Assembly (NCBI GenBank): GCA_963578605.1
Contig: CAUZEA010000108.1
Location: forward strand, 1 to 18,010
Direction: 5' to 3'
Length of the DNA stretch: 18,010 bases
Source of the DNA: JAKVCB01 sp963578605
Lineage (GTDB): Bacteria; Planctomycetota; Planctomycetia; Pirellulales; Lacipirellulaceae
The stretch's first letter is position 1. Each line of letters starts with the position of its first letter. The notes beneath the pieces were generated by a model. The model did not search any database and was not told where the DNA came from. It saw nothing but the letters and a program-made list of their open reading frames with translations. This document shows, piece after piece, positions 1 to 6,759 of the stretch. The translations under genes and the position numbers were made by a program.

Positions 1-99
1 GCAATGCTAATGTCTTCATGAGGCAATGCTAATGTCTTCATGAGGCAATGCTAATGTCTTCATGAGGCAATGCTAATGTCTTCATGAGGCAATGCTAAT
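1..99. repeat. 22-bp tandem repeat, about 4.5 copies, reaching the window edge
   Basis: Four identical 22-bp units lie head to tail at 1-22, 23-44, 45-66 and 67-88, each starting GCAATGCTAATGTC. A partial copy of 11 bases follows at 89-99. There is no spacer, so this is a minisatellite and not a CRISPR array. The array may continue left of the window. It is followed directly by a perfect 10-bp palindrome, CGCTTAAGCG, at 101-110. A unit of 22 is not a multiple of three, so a coding role is unlikely. Confidence 0.95.
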
Positions 100-430
100 C
101 CGCTTAAGCGACATCTGGACTCTTGCCTGTGCGATTGCCCGTCGTTATGTACGTGGAATCCGGGCGCCGGTTTTTTTTGGGGGGGGGTATCTTCAAGGAC
201 TTCCTGAAGAGCAGATTTTGGCCCAATGACTTGCGGTCGGGCGAACCGAGGCGTGGGGATTGGAAAATTGCACAACCAGAAAACAGCGCGGGGCATGGGC
301 GGCATCCGACGGGTGAACGGTTGGTTGGGACAGGCATGAAAATTTGATTTCCATAGGCGAGTTCCATCAGGAGTGTTCCTGATCGCCTGCAATGTTTTGT
401 TTCTATTTTTAAGTGAGGGAGGAGTTAGTG
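100..430. other. Gene-free stretch upstream of the first LamG gene, with a T8G9 run
   Basis: No convincing coding region is seen on either strand. The only long open frame here runs on the minus strand through the tandem repeat and into the gene at 431, and its product has a random composition. A run of eight T followed by nine G lies at 171-187. The purine-rich tract GAGGGAGGAG at 415-424 is the ribosome binding site of the next gene. I could not place a promoter with confidence. Confidence 0.6.
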
Positions 431-1327
431 ATGACGAAGTCCACAATTCTGTTGGTAGCTTTGACCCTGGCCGTTTCCGCGGTTGCCAGTAGTGCAACGG
501 CGACACCGCTGCCTGGGGCCAATTTAAAGACGTACTGGGCACTGGATGGCGATGGCACAGATAGTGCGGGCGGTAATGACCTGTCGCTCTATCATGCCGA
601 GGGACCCGAACCGGATCAGGATCAAGCCGGCTCGCCTGCAAACGCCAGTGCCGTTTTTAAGGCCTCGCTACATCTTGGGGGAGGTGGCATTGCGAATCTT
701 GAGGATGGCCAGCATTATCTCAACGCTCCCCCACAGGGCGCGGTCGACCTTGGTGGTGGGGATTTCACGTTTTCTCTGCACGTAAACACTGGTACGAATG
801 GCAAGAATCAGGATGCACTTGTTTATGGGACCAATGCTGCCGGTGGTGGTTTTGTAGGCCTTGCCCTGCGGAGGGCTCCAGATGGTGTAGTTGCTGCGAT
901 GGTGGGCCGTGATTGCGGTTGGTGTGGGGCCTTTGATACGGAGGTGGGTCACACGGGTGAGCCAAGACCGTTTGATAAATGGATTCACTTCGCTCTCGTG
1001 CGCGATACGAACGATGGTCCAAACGGTAAGTTGACCTTGTATCAGGATGGGGTTGCGGTTGACTCGGATGACCGCGCTGGTGTCAATAATAGTATTTCCT
1101 TCGGTGGAGGATTTGGTACGTATCTCGGTACTGGTTTCGGTAATAAAACCGCGCGACAGTTTGATGGAAAAATGAATGACGTAAGCATCTGGGACGCGGC
1201 ACTTAGCCAGTCGCAAATCCTGTATTTAAAGGACAATACGGCTAGTGCCGGCATCATTCCTGAGCCATCAACGGTACTTCTGTTGGGACTGGCCAGCCTG
1301 TGCGGGTTGCTGCGCCGGACGCGCTAG
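431..1327 (+). CDS. Secreted LamG-like (concanavalin-type) protein with PEP-CTERM tail
   Basis: The predicted protein has 298 residues. An N-terminal signal peptide (about residues 1-25, MTKSTILLVALTLAVSAVAS) is followed by a LamG/concanavalin-type jelly-roll domain at roughly 30-270. Typical elements of that domain are YWALDGDGTDSAGGN near the start, GGGDFTFSLHV in the middle, and FDGKMNDVSIWDAALSQSQI at the end. The C terminus holds PEP (about 277-279), a hydrophobic stretch and a basic RRTR end, which is the exosortase sorting signal. The protein is therefore probably exported and processed at the cell surface. I chose the ATG at 431 over an in-frame GTG at 413 because GAGGGAGGAG lies 6 nt upstream of it. 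The next gene encodes a paralogous LamG protein. LamG domains often bind carbohydrate, but the ligand cannot be told here. Confidence 0.88.
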   Translation: MTKSTILLVALTLAVSAVASSATATPLPGANLKTYWALDGDGTDSAGGNDLSLYHAEGPEPDQDQAGSPANASAVFKASLHLGGGGIANLEDGQHYLNAPPQGAVDLGGGDFTFSLHVNTGTNGKNQDALVYGTNAAGGGFVGLALRRAPDGVVAAMVGRDCGWCGAFDTEVGHTGEPRPFDKWIHFALVRDTNDGPNGKLTLYQDGVAVDSDDRAGVNNSISFGGGFGTYLGTGFGNKTARQFDGKMNDVSIWDAALSQSQILYLKDNTASAGIIPEPSTVLLLGLASLCGLLRRTR

Positions 1328-1403
1328 TTGTTGAGTTGCCGCCTGGCTAGCGGCGCATGATTTTATTTGTGTCAACTGAGAAATTGTGGACTCATTTCGG
1401 TAT

Positions 1404-1432
1404 TGCGAACCCGTGCTTTGCACGGGTTCGCA
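1404..1432 (+). terminator. Strong perfect hairpin after the first LamG gene (terminator-like)
   Basis: The bases 1404-1416 are the exact reverse complement of 1420-1432, giving a 13-bp uninterrupted stem with a TTT loop and a GC-rich middle. It lies about 77 bp after the stop at 1327 and well before the next start at 1590. No T tract follows, so it is not a textbook intrinsic terminator. It could stop transcription with a factor or protect the 3' end of the mRNA. Confidence 0.55.
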
Positions 1433-1464
1433 TGCCGGGTGGTCCGTGCGGTGTGAGTGGCTAA

Positions 1465-1501
1465 ATTGTTTGTGAAGTTGCAGCATTGTTTGTGAAGTTG
1501 C
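1465..1501. repeat. Direct repeat of 17 bp with 20-bp period
   Basis: The sequence ATTGTTTGTGAAGTTGC occurs at 1465-1481 and again at 1485-1501, separated by three bases. It sits in the intergenic region between the hairpin at 1404-1432 and the second LamG gene. It has the look of a recent short tandem duplication; a paired protein binding site is possible but unsupported. Confidence 0.85.
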
Positions 1502-1589
1502 GGCGTGAGGTTTGGGTGCGCTTTACCGAAAAAGGGCGAACATTCCAGCGTGCAGGTGCCGGTCGCCTGCGTTAACAAAGGGAAACATT

Positions 1590-3452
1590 ATGCTCGCGAG
1601 TTGGAAGTGGCAGTTGGTTGGATCTGTGTTGATGGGGGCACTGTTGGCCACTAATTTGTGGGCCGAGCCGTGGCTTGTTGGCCATTGGACCATGGATGAA
1701 GTCTCCGGCAGCGGATTTGCTAATGACAGCAGTTCCAACAGTAACGATGCCGAGCTGACCAACGCAAATGCTACTACCGCCTGGGTGCCCGGACGGGTGG
1801 GCAATGCGGTGAATCTTGATGGGGTGGATGATTTTCTGGATGTTCCTTTTGACGAAACGCTGCAGCTGGGAACAGGGGACTTCACCATTGCCTTATGGGC
1901 GTATCTCAATTCCAACGGAACGAACCAGAATCTGGTTTCGTATGGCCAAAATGTCCTGGGTGGCGGTCTTGCTGAGATCGTCTTCAAAGAGAATGAAACG
2001 GTCATTGGCGCCTATGCCGGGCATAGCCCCAATAGAGATTTTGAAATTAGCGCAATTCCTTCAGCGAATATCCACGATGGTTGGCGACATCTGGCAATAG
2101 TACGCAATACCACCGACAACACGTTCAAGCTGTACTACGATGGTCAGGAAATTGGCAGCAGAAGTGACCTGCAGGATCCCCATGCCAGCCTGGATCGTCA
2201 GCCGGCGAAGGATCCTGAAAACGTTTGGGGGGTGCATATTGGGAAAGGCTTAAATCCGGATACAAATTTTCGACGGGTTGACGGCATGCTCGATGACGTT
2301 CGCATTTACGCCGATGCGTTAACGCAAGCTGAGATACTCGCCCTGCCTGGCGGTGTGGGCGGTTCCGGTGCGGGCCCTGCCACGGAGTTCAACTGGAACT
2401 CGACCGGTCATGGCGACTGGCATAATGCAGCCAATTGGAGTCCGTCGGCCAATGGTGCGCCGCCGAACGACAGTAACGAAACGGCCCACTTTGGGAACGT
2501 GACTTCAGGACCTACGACGGTGATTGCCGACCAGCCGGTTACCGTAAATCGAATCGAGTTGGATCATAGTTCGCACAGTTATGCCCTGGCTGGTCTGGGT
2601 GGAATCAGCCTGGCGGCAACCACAGCTTCCGAACCGGTGGGGCCGTCGATGTCAGTGACAGGAGACCATGAAATTCAATCCAGGGTAACTCTACTGGCTG
2701 ACACCACGGTCGATGTTGCCTCAGGATCAACACTCGAGTTCAACAACCGACTCGACCTGGGTGGCCACCAGCTTGGTCTGCCCGGTGGTGGTACGGTTGC
2801 CATCAACAATTCTCAGAACTCCGATGGTGGTGGTGGCATTGCGGTTGGTAGTTCTGTTCTCACCGGTAGCGGCACGGTTGGTGGTGATCTGGCCAATGAG
2901 AACGGCGGGACGGTGGCTCCTGGAAACAGCCCCGGTGCCTTGACCGTTGATGGCGATTACACCCAGGGGGCGACGGGCACACTGGCGATTGAAATCGCCG
3001 AAACGGCCTACGATCGCCTGGTAGTCAACGGACAAGCCAACCTGGCAGGGACCTTGGATGTGACGTTGCTCGGCGGTTTCGCTCCCAGCGACGGAGCTAC
3101 GTTCGATATCCTTGACTTCAGTTCGGTCAGCGGGGATTTTGACACTTTGAATTTGCCCACCGATTTCAGCTGGGACGTCACGACGGGCCTCTTGAGCGTA
3201 GGCTCGGGCGGCCCTGGCCTGCCGGGCGATTTCAATGGCAACGGCACAGTGGACGCGGCTGATTACACACTATGGCAGGACGGACTCGATACTACGTATA
3301 CCCAGGCCGACTACATCGTCTGGAGAGACAACTTTGGCAGCTCTTCCGGCGGGGGTGCAAGTGCCGCTGTACCAGAGCCAACTTGTTGGATGATGCTGGT
3401 AATCACGCTAGCGACCATGGCGGGACTAGGCCAGCGGTCGGCACGGCGGTAG
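1590..3452 (+). CDS. Secreted LamG protein with beta-rich region, dockerin-like repeat and PEP-CTERM tail
   Basis: The predicted protein has 620 residues. Its order is: signal peptide (1 to about 25, ending LLATNLWA), LamG-like domain (about 30-250, paralogous to the previous gene, with GTGDFTIALWAY and VDGMLDDVRIYADALTQAEI), then a long region rich in Gly, Thr and Val. That middle region contains NGGTVAPGNSPGALTVDGDY, a motif common in autotransporter-like beta-helix proteins of planctomycetes. A dockerin type I-like calcium loop follows near 546-584 (DFNGNGTVDAADYTLWQ), with a degenerate second half (TQADYIVWRDNFG). The last 27 residues from VPEP form a PEP-CTERM signal with a basic RSARR end. 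I chose the ATG at 1590, preceded by AAAGGGA at 1577-1583; an upstream in-frame TTG would add 26 polar residues in front of the signal peptide. It is probably a large surface or extracellular adhesin-like protein. Confidence 0.85.
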   Translation: MLASWKWQLVGSVLMGALLATNLWAEPWLVGHWTMDEVSGSGFANDSSSNSNDAELTNANATTAWVPGRVGNAVNLDGVDDFLDVPFDETLQLGTGDFTIALWAYLNSNGTNQNLVSYGQNVLGGGLAEIVFKENETVIGAYAGHSPNRDFEISAIPSANIHDGWRHLAIVRNTTDNTFKLYYDGQEIGSRSDLQDPHASLDRQPAKDPENVWGVHIGKGLNPDTNFRRVDGMLDDVRIYADALTQAEILALPGGVGGSGAGPATEFNWNSTGHGDWHNAANWSPSANGAPPNDSNETAHFGNVTSGPTTVIADQPVTVNRIELDHSSHSYALAGLGGISLAATTASEPVGPSMSVTGDHEIQSRVTLLADTTVDVASGSTLEFNNRLDLGGHQLGLPGGGTVAINNSQNSDGGGGIAVGSSVLTGSGTVGGDLANENGGTVAPGNSPGALTVDGDYTQGATGTLAIEIAETAYDRLVVNGQANLAGTLDVTLLGGFAPSDGATFDILDFSSVSGDFDTLNLPTDFSWDVTTGLLSVGSGGPGLPGDFNGNGTVDAADYTLWQDGLDTTYTQADYIVWRDNFGSSSGGGASAAVPEPTCWMMLVITLATMAGLGQRSARR

Positions 3453-3845
3453 AACTATTAACGAGCATTCTGATTTCCTGGATTCTTGCGCTAAGGGATT
3501 CTTGCGCGAAGAACGGATGCGTGTCCTCATGGGCGCCCTTGACATAGCCAGTCGGTAGTGGGCTACACGGCCAGGAGGGCACTCGCTGCGTGATCGATCG
3601 ACCTTTCGCGGGACCATTAATTCTTCGGTGAATAAACGGCGAATTCCGAGGCTGTTTTTCTATTGGCGGGTGTTTTTGCTAACGAGCGTGAGGTTGGCGA
3701 ACATGGTGGCTAAGGTCGTGACAATATTGCAACAACACCTGCGTCGAATCCTCGTCTCTGCTAAAATGCGTGTTCCGAGATATAACCGGGTTGATCATTG
3801 GCCAAATGGCCAACCCGGAAGTGGTTCAGGCAACACTTCACACTC
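3453..3845. other. Gene-free stretch between the second LamG gene and the first DUF1559 gene
   Basis: About 390 bp without a supported gene. GATTCTTGCGC occurs twice, at 3481-3491 and 3497-3507, a 16-bp-period duplication. A compound inverted repeat lies close to the next start: TTGGCC at 3798-3803 pairs with GGCCAA at 3808-3813, and CCGGG at 3786-3790 pairs with CCCGG at 3814-3818, leaving a 7-nt bulge. A 73-codon open frame starting at 3628 has no ribosome binding site or recognisable domain and overlaps the next gene. I take it as chance. Confidence 0.6.
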
Positions 3846-4865
3846 ATGAGTCAATCCAGAAACAACGCGTTCACCCTGGTTGAACTGTTGGTGGTGATTG
3901 CCATCATCGGTATTCTCATTGCCCTGTTGTTGCCGGCGGTGCAGGCGGCACGCGAATCGGCCCGGCGCACCCAGTGTTTGAACCATTTGAAACAACTCGG
4001 GATAGGAATTCATAATTTTGAAAGTGTTTACGGATATCTGCCCCCCGCCCATTCATCCCAGGTCGGGACGGACAACACACTCAGTATTTTTTATTACATC
4101 CTGCCATTTATCGAAGAGCAGGCCTTGTTCGATCTGTTTGATCCCACCAGGCCGGGTGACCGACTCCGTAACCTGACTACTGCCAGGTCTCCCGCTGCGT
4201 CGGTTTCGATCTACATGTGCCCGACGAGGCGGAGCGGGGTGAACCAAAGCTCTGGTATCGCGGATAAGGAGTGTACGGCAAAAGGGGCAACCGGGGATTA
4301 CTCGATCGTTTCCTATAGGACCGATAAATGGTATGGGGGCGAAGATTGGGCAAATACACTTTATGAGGACATTCATCTACAGCATCAGGCAATTAAGCCC
4401 GCCAAAGTCGAAGATGGACGCGTGAAATTTGTGGCACGCTTTCAGCACATTTCGGATGGACTCAGCCACACCTTTCTTATGTGTGAGAAGCACATTCACC
4501 AGGACAGACTCAACCGCTGCTGTGGGCCTGGCCCTTTCGACATTGCCCCGGGAAAGTGCGATGCGGGACGTGATGGAAACATTTACTATTCCCACCACGA
4601 TCACTATCGCGAACATATCATCAACAGTTCGGCCCGATTTCGCATTGCACAGGGGCCCCAGGACGGGGTGGGCGAGACGTATGAATCGGTCAACCATGGT
4701 GGCATGGTACCCGGTGCCCCGGCCATTGGGAGTTGGCATCCTGGTGTTGCCCAGTTTCTGATTGCAGATGGCTCGGTCCATGCATTTCCTTCCACAACCC
4801 CCATCAGTGTTCTGGAAAGCCTGACCCAAATCGCCGATGGTCAGGTGGTGGACTTTGATCGGTAG
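3846..4865 (+). CDS. DUF1559 protein with type IV prepilin-like leader (first copy)
   Basis: The predicted protein has 339 residues. The N terminus has the class III signal of type IV pseudopilins: a short basic leader (MSQSRNNA), then FTLVELLVVIAIIGILIALL and PAVQAARESARR. Prepilin peptidase would cut after Ala8; most substrates have Gly there. The rest matches the DUF1559 family (also called SBP_bac_10) seen in large numbers in planctomycetes, with QCLNHLKQLGIGIHNFES early and the C-terminal WHPGVAQFLIADGSVHAF. Its molecular role is not established; the leader suggests a pilus- or secretion-related structure at the inner membrane. The ATG at 3846 is preferred because an upstream TTG at 3798 would put a long polar extension before the leader. 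No clear Shine-Dalgarno sequence is seen. It is closely paralogous to the gene at 5115. Confidence 0.9.
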   Translation: MSQSRNNAFTLVELLVVIAIIGILIALLLPAVQAARESARRTQCLNHLKQLGIGIHNFESVYGYLPPAHSSQVGTDNTLSIFYYILPFIEEQALFDLFDPTRPGDRLRNLTTARSPAASVSIYMCPTRRSGVNQSSGIADKECTAKGATGDYSIVSYRTDKWYGGEDWANTLYEDIHLQHQAIKPAKVEDGRVKFVARFQHISDGLSHTFLMCEKHIHQDRLNRCCGPGPFDIAPGKCDAGRDGNIYYSHHDHYREHIINSSARFRIAQGPQDGVGETYESVNHGGMVPGAPAIGSWHPGVAQFLIADGSVHAFPSTTPISVLESLTQIADGQVVDFDR

Positions 4866-4892
4866 ACCAGCAGGGCGATCGGTAGACCAGCA
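4857..4892. repeat. 16-bp direct repeat, 20-bp period, overlapping a stop codon
   Basis: GATCGGTAGACCAGCA occurs at 4857-4872 and 4877-4892. The first copy contains the TAG stop of the first DUF1559 gene (4863-4865), so the second copy looks like a duplication of the 3' end of the gene plus some flanking bases. The spacing is the same as in the repeat at 1465-1501, but the sequence is unrelated. Confidence 0.85.
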
Positions 4893-5023
4893 AGCCAGGT
4901 ATGGATTTTAGTTTTCCCTCTGGGAAAATCGCCGGGCTTCTTATTCTTGTGCCTTCCACGCCCCTCTCATGCGAGTTTGCCCAAGGCATGTGGTTTCAAA
5001 TGCACCTCTGCGTTAGAATAAAT

Positions 5024-5072
5024 CTGTGCCGGGTACGGCGAGGAAGGCGAGGAACCTGTGCCAGGTGCGGCG
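5024..5072. repeat. Imperfect 17-bp direct repeat, 32-bp period, upstream of second DUF1559 gene
   Basis: CTGTGCCGGGTACGGCG at 5024-5040 recurs as CTGTGCCAGGTGCGGCG at 5056-5072, with 15 of 17 positions identical. Between them, AGGAAGGCGAGGAACC is itself internally repetitive. It lies 43 bp before the start at 5115. It may be a decayed tandem duplication or part of the 5' leader; no function can be read from it. Confidence 0.6.
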
Positions 5073-5114
5073 GGTATGTCAAAAGCTTTACGCTGCTCTA
5101 GTTGGGCATAGCAA

Positions 5115-6158
5115 ATGAAAACCTTCACAACGACGAGACAATCGACCCACGGGGCGTTTACGCTGGTTGAACTTTTGGTGGTGATCGCGATCATTGGCAT
5201 TCTCATTGCCCTGTTGTTACCGGCGGTGCAGGCGGCACGCGAATCGGCCCGGCGGGCCCAGTGTTTGAACCATCTAAAGCAACTTGGAATTGGAATTCAC
5301 AATTTCGAAAGTGCCCGCGGGTATCTGCCTCCTGCCCATACTGCTCAAGTTGGTGGACCGGGTAATGCAAGATTCAGTATTTTTTACTACCTCTTGCCCT
5401 ACATTGAAGAACAGGCTTTGTTCGATTTGTTCGATCCCCAAAGAGAGCCTGACCGTACTCGGAACCTGTCGATTGCTTTGTCTCCTGAGGCATCGGTTCC
5501 TACCTATTTGTGCCCAAGTCGGCGAAGTGGTGCGAATCAAAGCGAGAAGACACCGCCTGGGACTTGTAATTCTCTGGGGCCGACGGGCGACTATTCGATC
5601 GTTTCGTACGTGACCGATAAACTTCACACCGACTGGGGAACTATCCTTTACGATACCCTGCACCTGCAGCGCCAGGCCATCAAGCCGGCCCTGGTCGAAA
5701 ACAATGACTATGCCAACCCGATACTCAGGGCCGGTTTTCGGCAGATTGAGGATGGACTCAGCAAGACCTTCTTTATGTGCGAGAAGCACATCCACGAAGG
5801 GGCGCTGAACCGTTGTTGTGGACCGGGTGTTGTCGACATGGTCCAAACCGGCTGTGAAGTGGGACGTGACGGAAACATCTTTTATTTTCACGCCTACTAC
5901 TATCGAGAATACAACATGAACAGTTCGGTGCGGTTTCGCATCGCGGCTGGCCCCTGGGATGGCGAAGGTGAGACGAATGAAACACACACCCACGATGGCT
6001 TGACGATCGGTGCCCCCACGATTGGAAGTTGGCATCCGGGAATTGCCCATTTCCTGATGGGGGATGGGTCGGTCCGCGGGTTCAATTTTACGACCCCCGT
6101 CAGTATCCTCGAGGCGCTTGGCCAGATTGCCGATGGACAGGTGATCGATCTTCCTTGA
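5115..6158 (+). CDS. DUF1559 protein with type IV prepilin-like leader (second copy)
   Basis: The predicted protein has 347 residues. The leader MKTFTTTRQSTHGA is followed by FTLVELLVVIAIIGILIALL and PAVQAARESARR, again with Ala at the -1 position of the predicted prepilin peptidase site (after Ala14). The body follows the DUF1559 pattern, with QCLNHLKQLGIGIHNFES, a cysteine pair RCCGPG shared with the first copy, and the C-terminal WHPGIAHFLMGDGSVRGF. The two copies are similar along their whole length, and nearly identical at DNA level over the leader region, so they are a tandem gene duplication with divergence of the middle parts. Role unknown beyond the pseudopilin-like anchoring. The start is the only ATG before the leader; there is no strong Shine-Dalgarno sequence. 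Confidence 0.9.
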   Translation: MKTFTTTRQSTHGAFTLVELLVVIAIIGILIALLLPAVQAARESARRAQCLNHLKQLGIGIHNFESARGYLPPAHTAQVGGPGNARFSIFYYLLPYIEEQALFDLFDPQREPDRTRNLSIALSPEASVPTYLCPSRRSGANQSEKTPPGTCNSLGPTGDYSIVSYVTDKLHTDWGTILYDTLHLQRQAIKPALVENNDYANPILRAGFRQIEDGLSKTFFMCEKHIHEGALNRCCGPGVVDMVQTGCEVGRDGNIFYFHAYYYREYNMNSSVRFRIAAGPWDGEGETNETHTHDGLTIGAPTIGSWHPGIAHFLMGDGSVRGFNFTTPVSILEALGQIADGQVIDLP

Positions 6159-6236
6159 TGTTTTGCAGTTCAACCAGGTCTTCTTCTCATCCACAGGTCA
6201 TAAAGCATTCAGGCTCACAAAAAGGAGTTGGCCAGC

Positions 6237-6683
6237 ATGATGCGTACTCTCGGTTGGTGTGTGGGAATACTGGCAGCTTTGTTCACCGGCCTTCTGGTCG
6301 GTTGCAGCAGCGATGAGTTCAAGACCTATCCTGTCAGGGGAAAGGTGGTCTTCGCCGATGGGTCGCCACTTGCTGTGGGCAAGATTTACATTGAGACGCG
6401 CGACAAGAAGTATGGTTTGGGGATTGGGGCCACGGGCAACATTCGCGAAGACGGAATCTTTGAGATCCGCACCTACAAACCGGGTGATGGCGCGCCTCCC
6501 GGGGAATATATCGTGTTTATTCGCGGGGCGGAGACAGGCGGAACCATCGGGATGCGCCCCGAAGATCGCCGCCCTGGCACGGCCTTGATCCACCAGAAGT
6601 ACCTCAATGCCGGCACGACCGATCTGAAGATCCAGATCAAGCAGGGACCGAACGATTTTGAGCTTGTTGTGGAACGGCCGTAG
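6237..6683 (+). CDS. Small lipoprotein with transthyretin/carboxypeptidase-regulatory-like fold
   Basis: The predicted protein has 148 residues. Residues 1-23 form a lipoprotein signal with lipobox LVGC (lipidated Cys23). The mature part begins SSDEFKTYPVRGKVVFADGSPLAVGKIYIE, a pattern typical of the small beta-sandwich lipoproteins that often follow DUF1559 genes in planctomycetes. A PGEYIVFIRG strand and an IHQKYLNAGTTDLKIQI ending support this fold. It would sit on a membrane facing the periplasm. The ATG at 6237 has AAAGGAG at 6221-6227, a 9-nt spacing; a TTG at 6228 is too close to that site. It lies 78 bp after the second DUF1559 gene on the same strand, so cotranscription is likely. 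No enzymatic motif is visible; function unknown. Confidence 0.85.
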   Translation: MMRTLGWCVGILAALFTGLLVGCSSDEFKTYPVRGKVVFADGSPLAVGKIYIETRDKKYGLGIGATGNIREDGIFEIRTYKPGDGAPPGEYIVFIRGAETGGTIGMRPEDRRPGTALIHQKYLNAGTTDLKIQIKQGPNDFELVVERP

Positions 6684-6759
6684 GGTGCCTGCAGTTTGTC
6701 CTTCTTGAATCTTGCGTGGTGCGGTTCGTCGCGTCTGACCGGGGGTTTGCCAACATGGC

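Noticed and set aside
1..99. Possible CRISPR array
   Set aside because: The units are directly adjacent with no unique spacers between them, so it is a plain tandem repeat.
60..641. Long minus-strand open frame (193 codons) at the left end
   Set aside because: It crosses non-coding DNA and the antisense of the LamG gene, has no ribosome binding site and a random, Pro/Arg/His-rich composition.
3628..3849. Plus-strand 73-codon frame before the first DUF1559 gene
   Set aside because: There is no ribosome binding site, the ending is low in information and it overlaps the next gene start; nothing supports translation.
5274..6194. Minus-strand open frame of 306 codons opposite the second DUF1559 gene
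   Set aside because: It is the antisense shadow of a well-supported gene and carries no recognisable motif.
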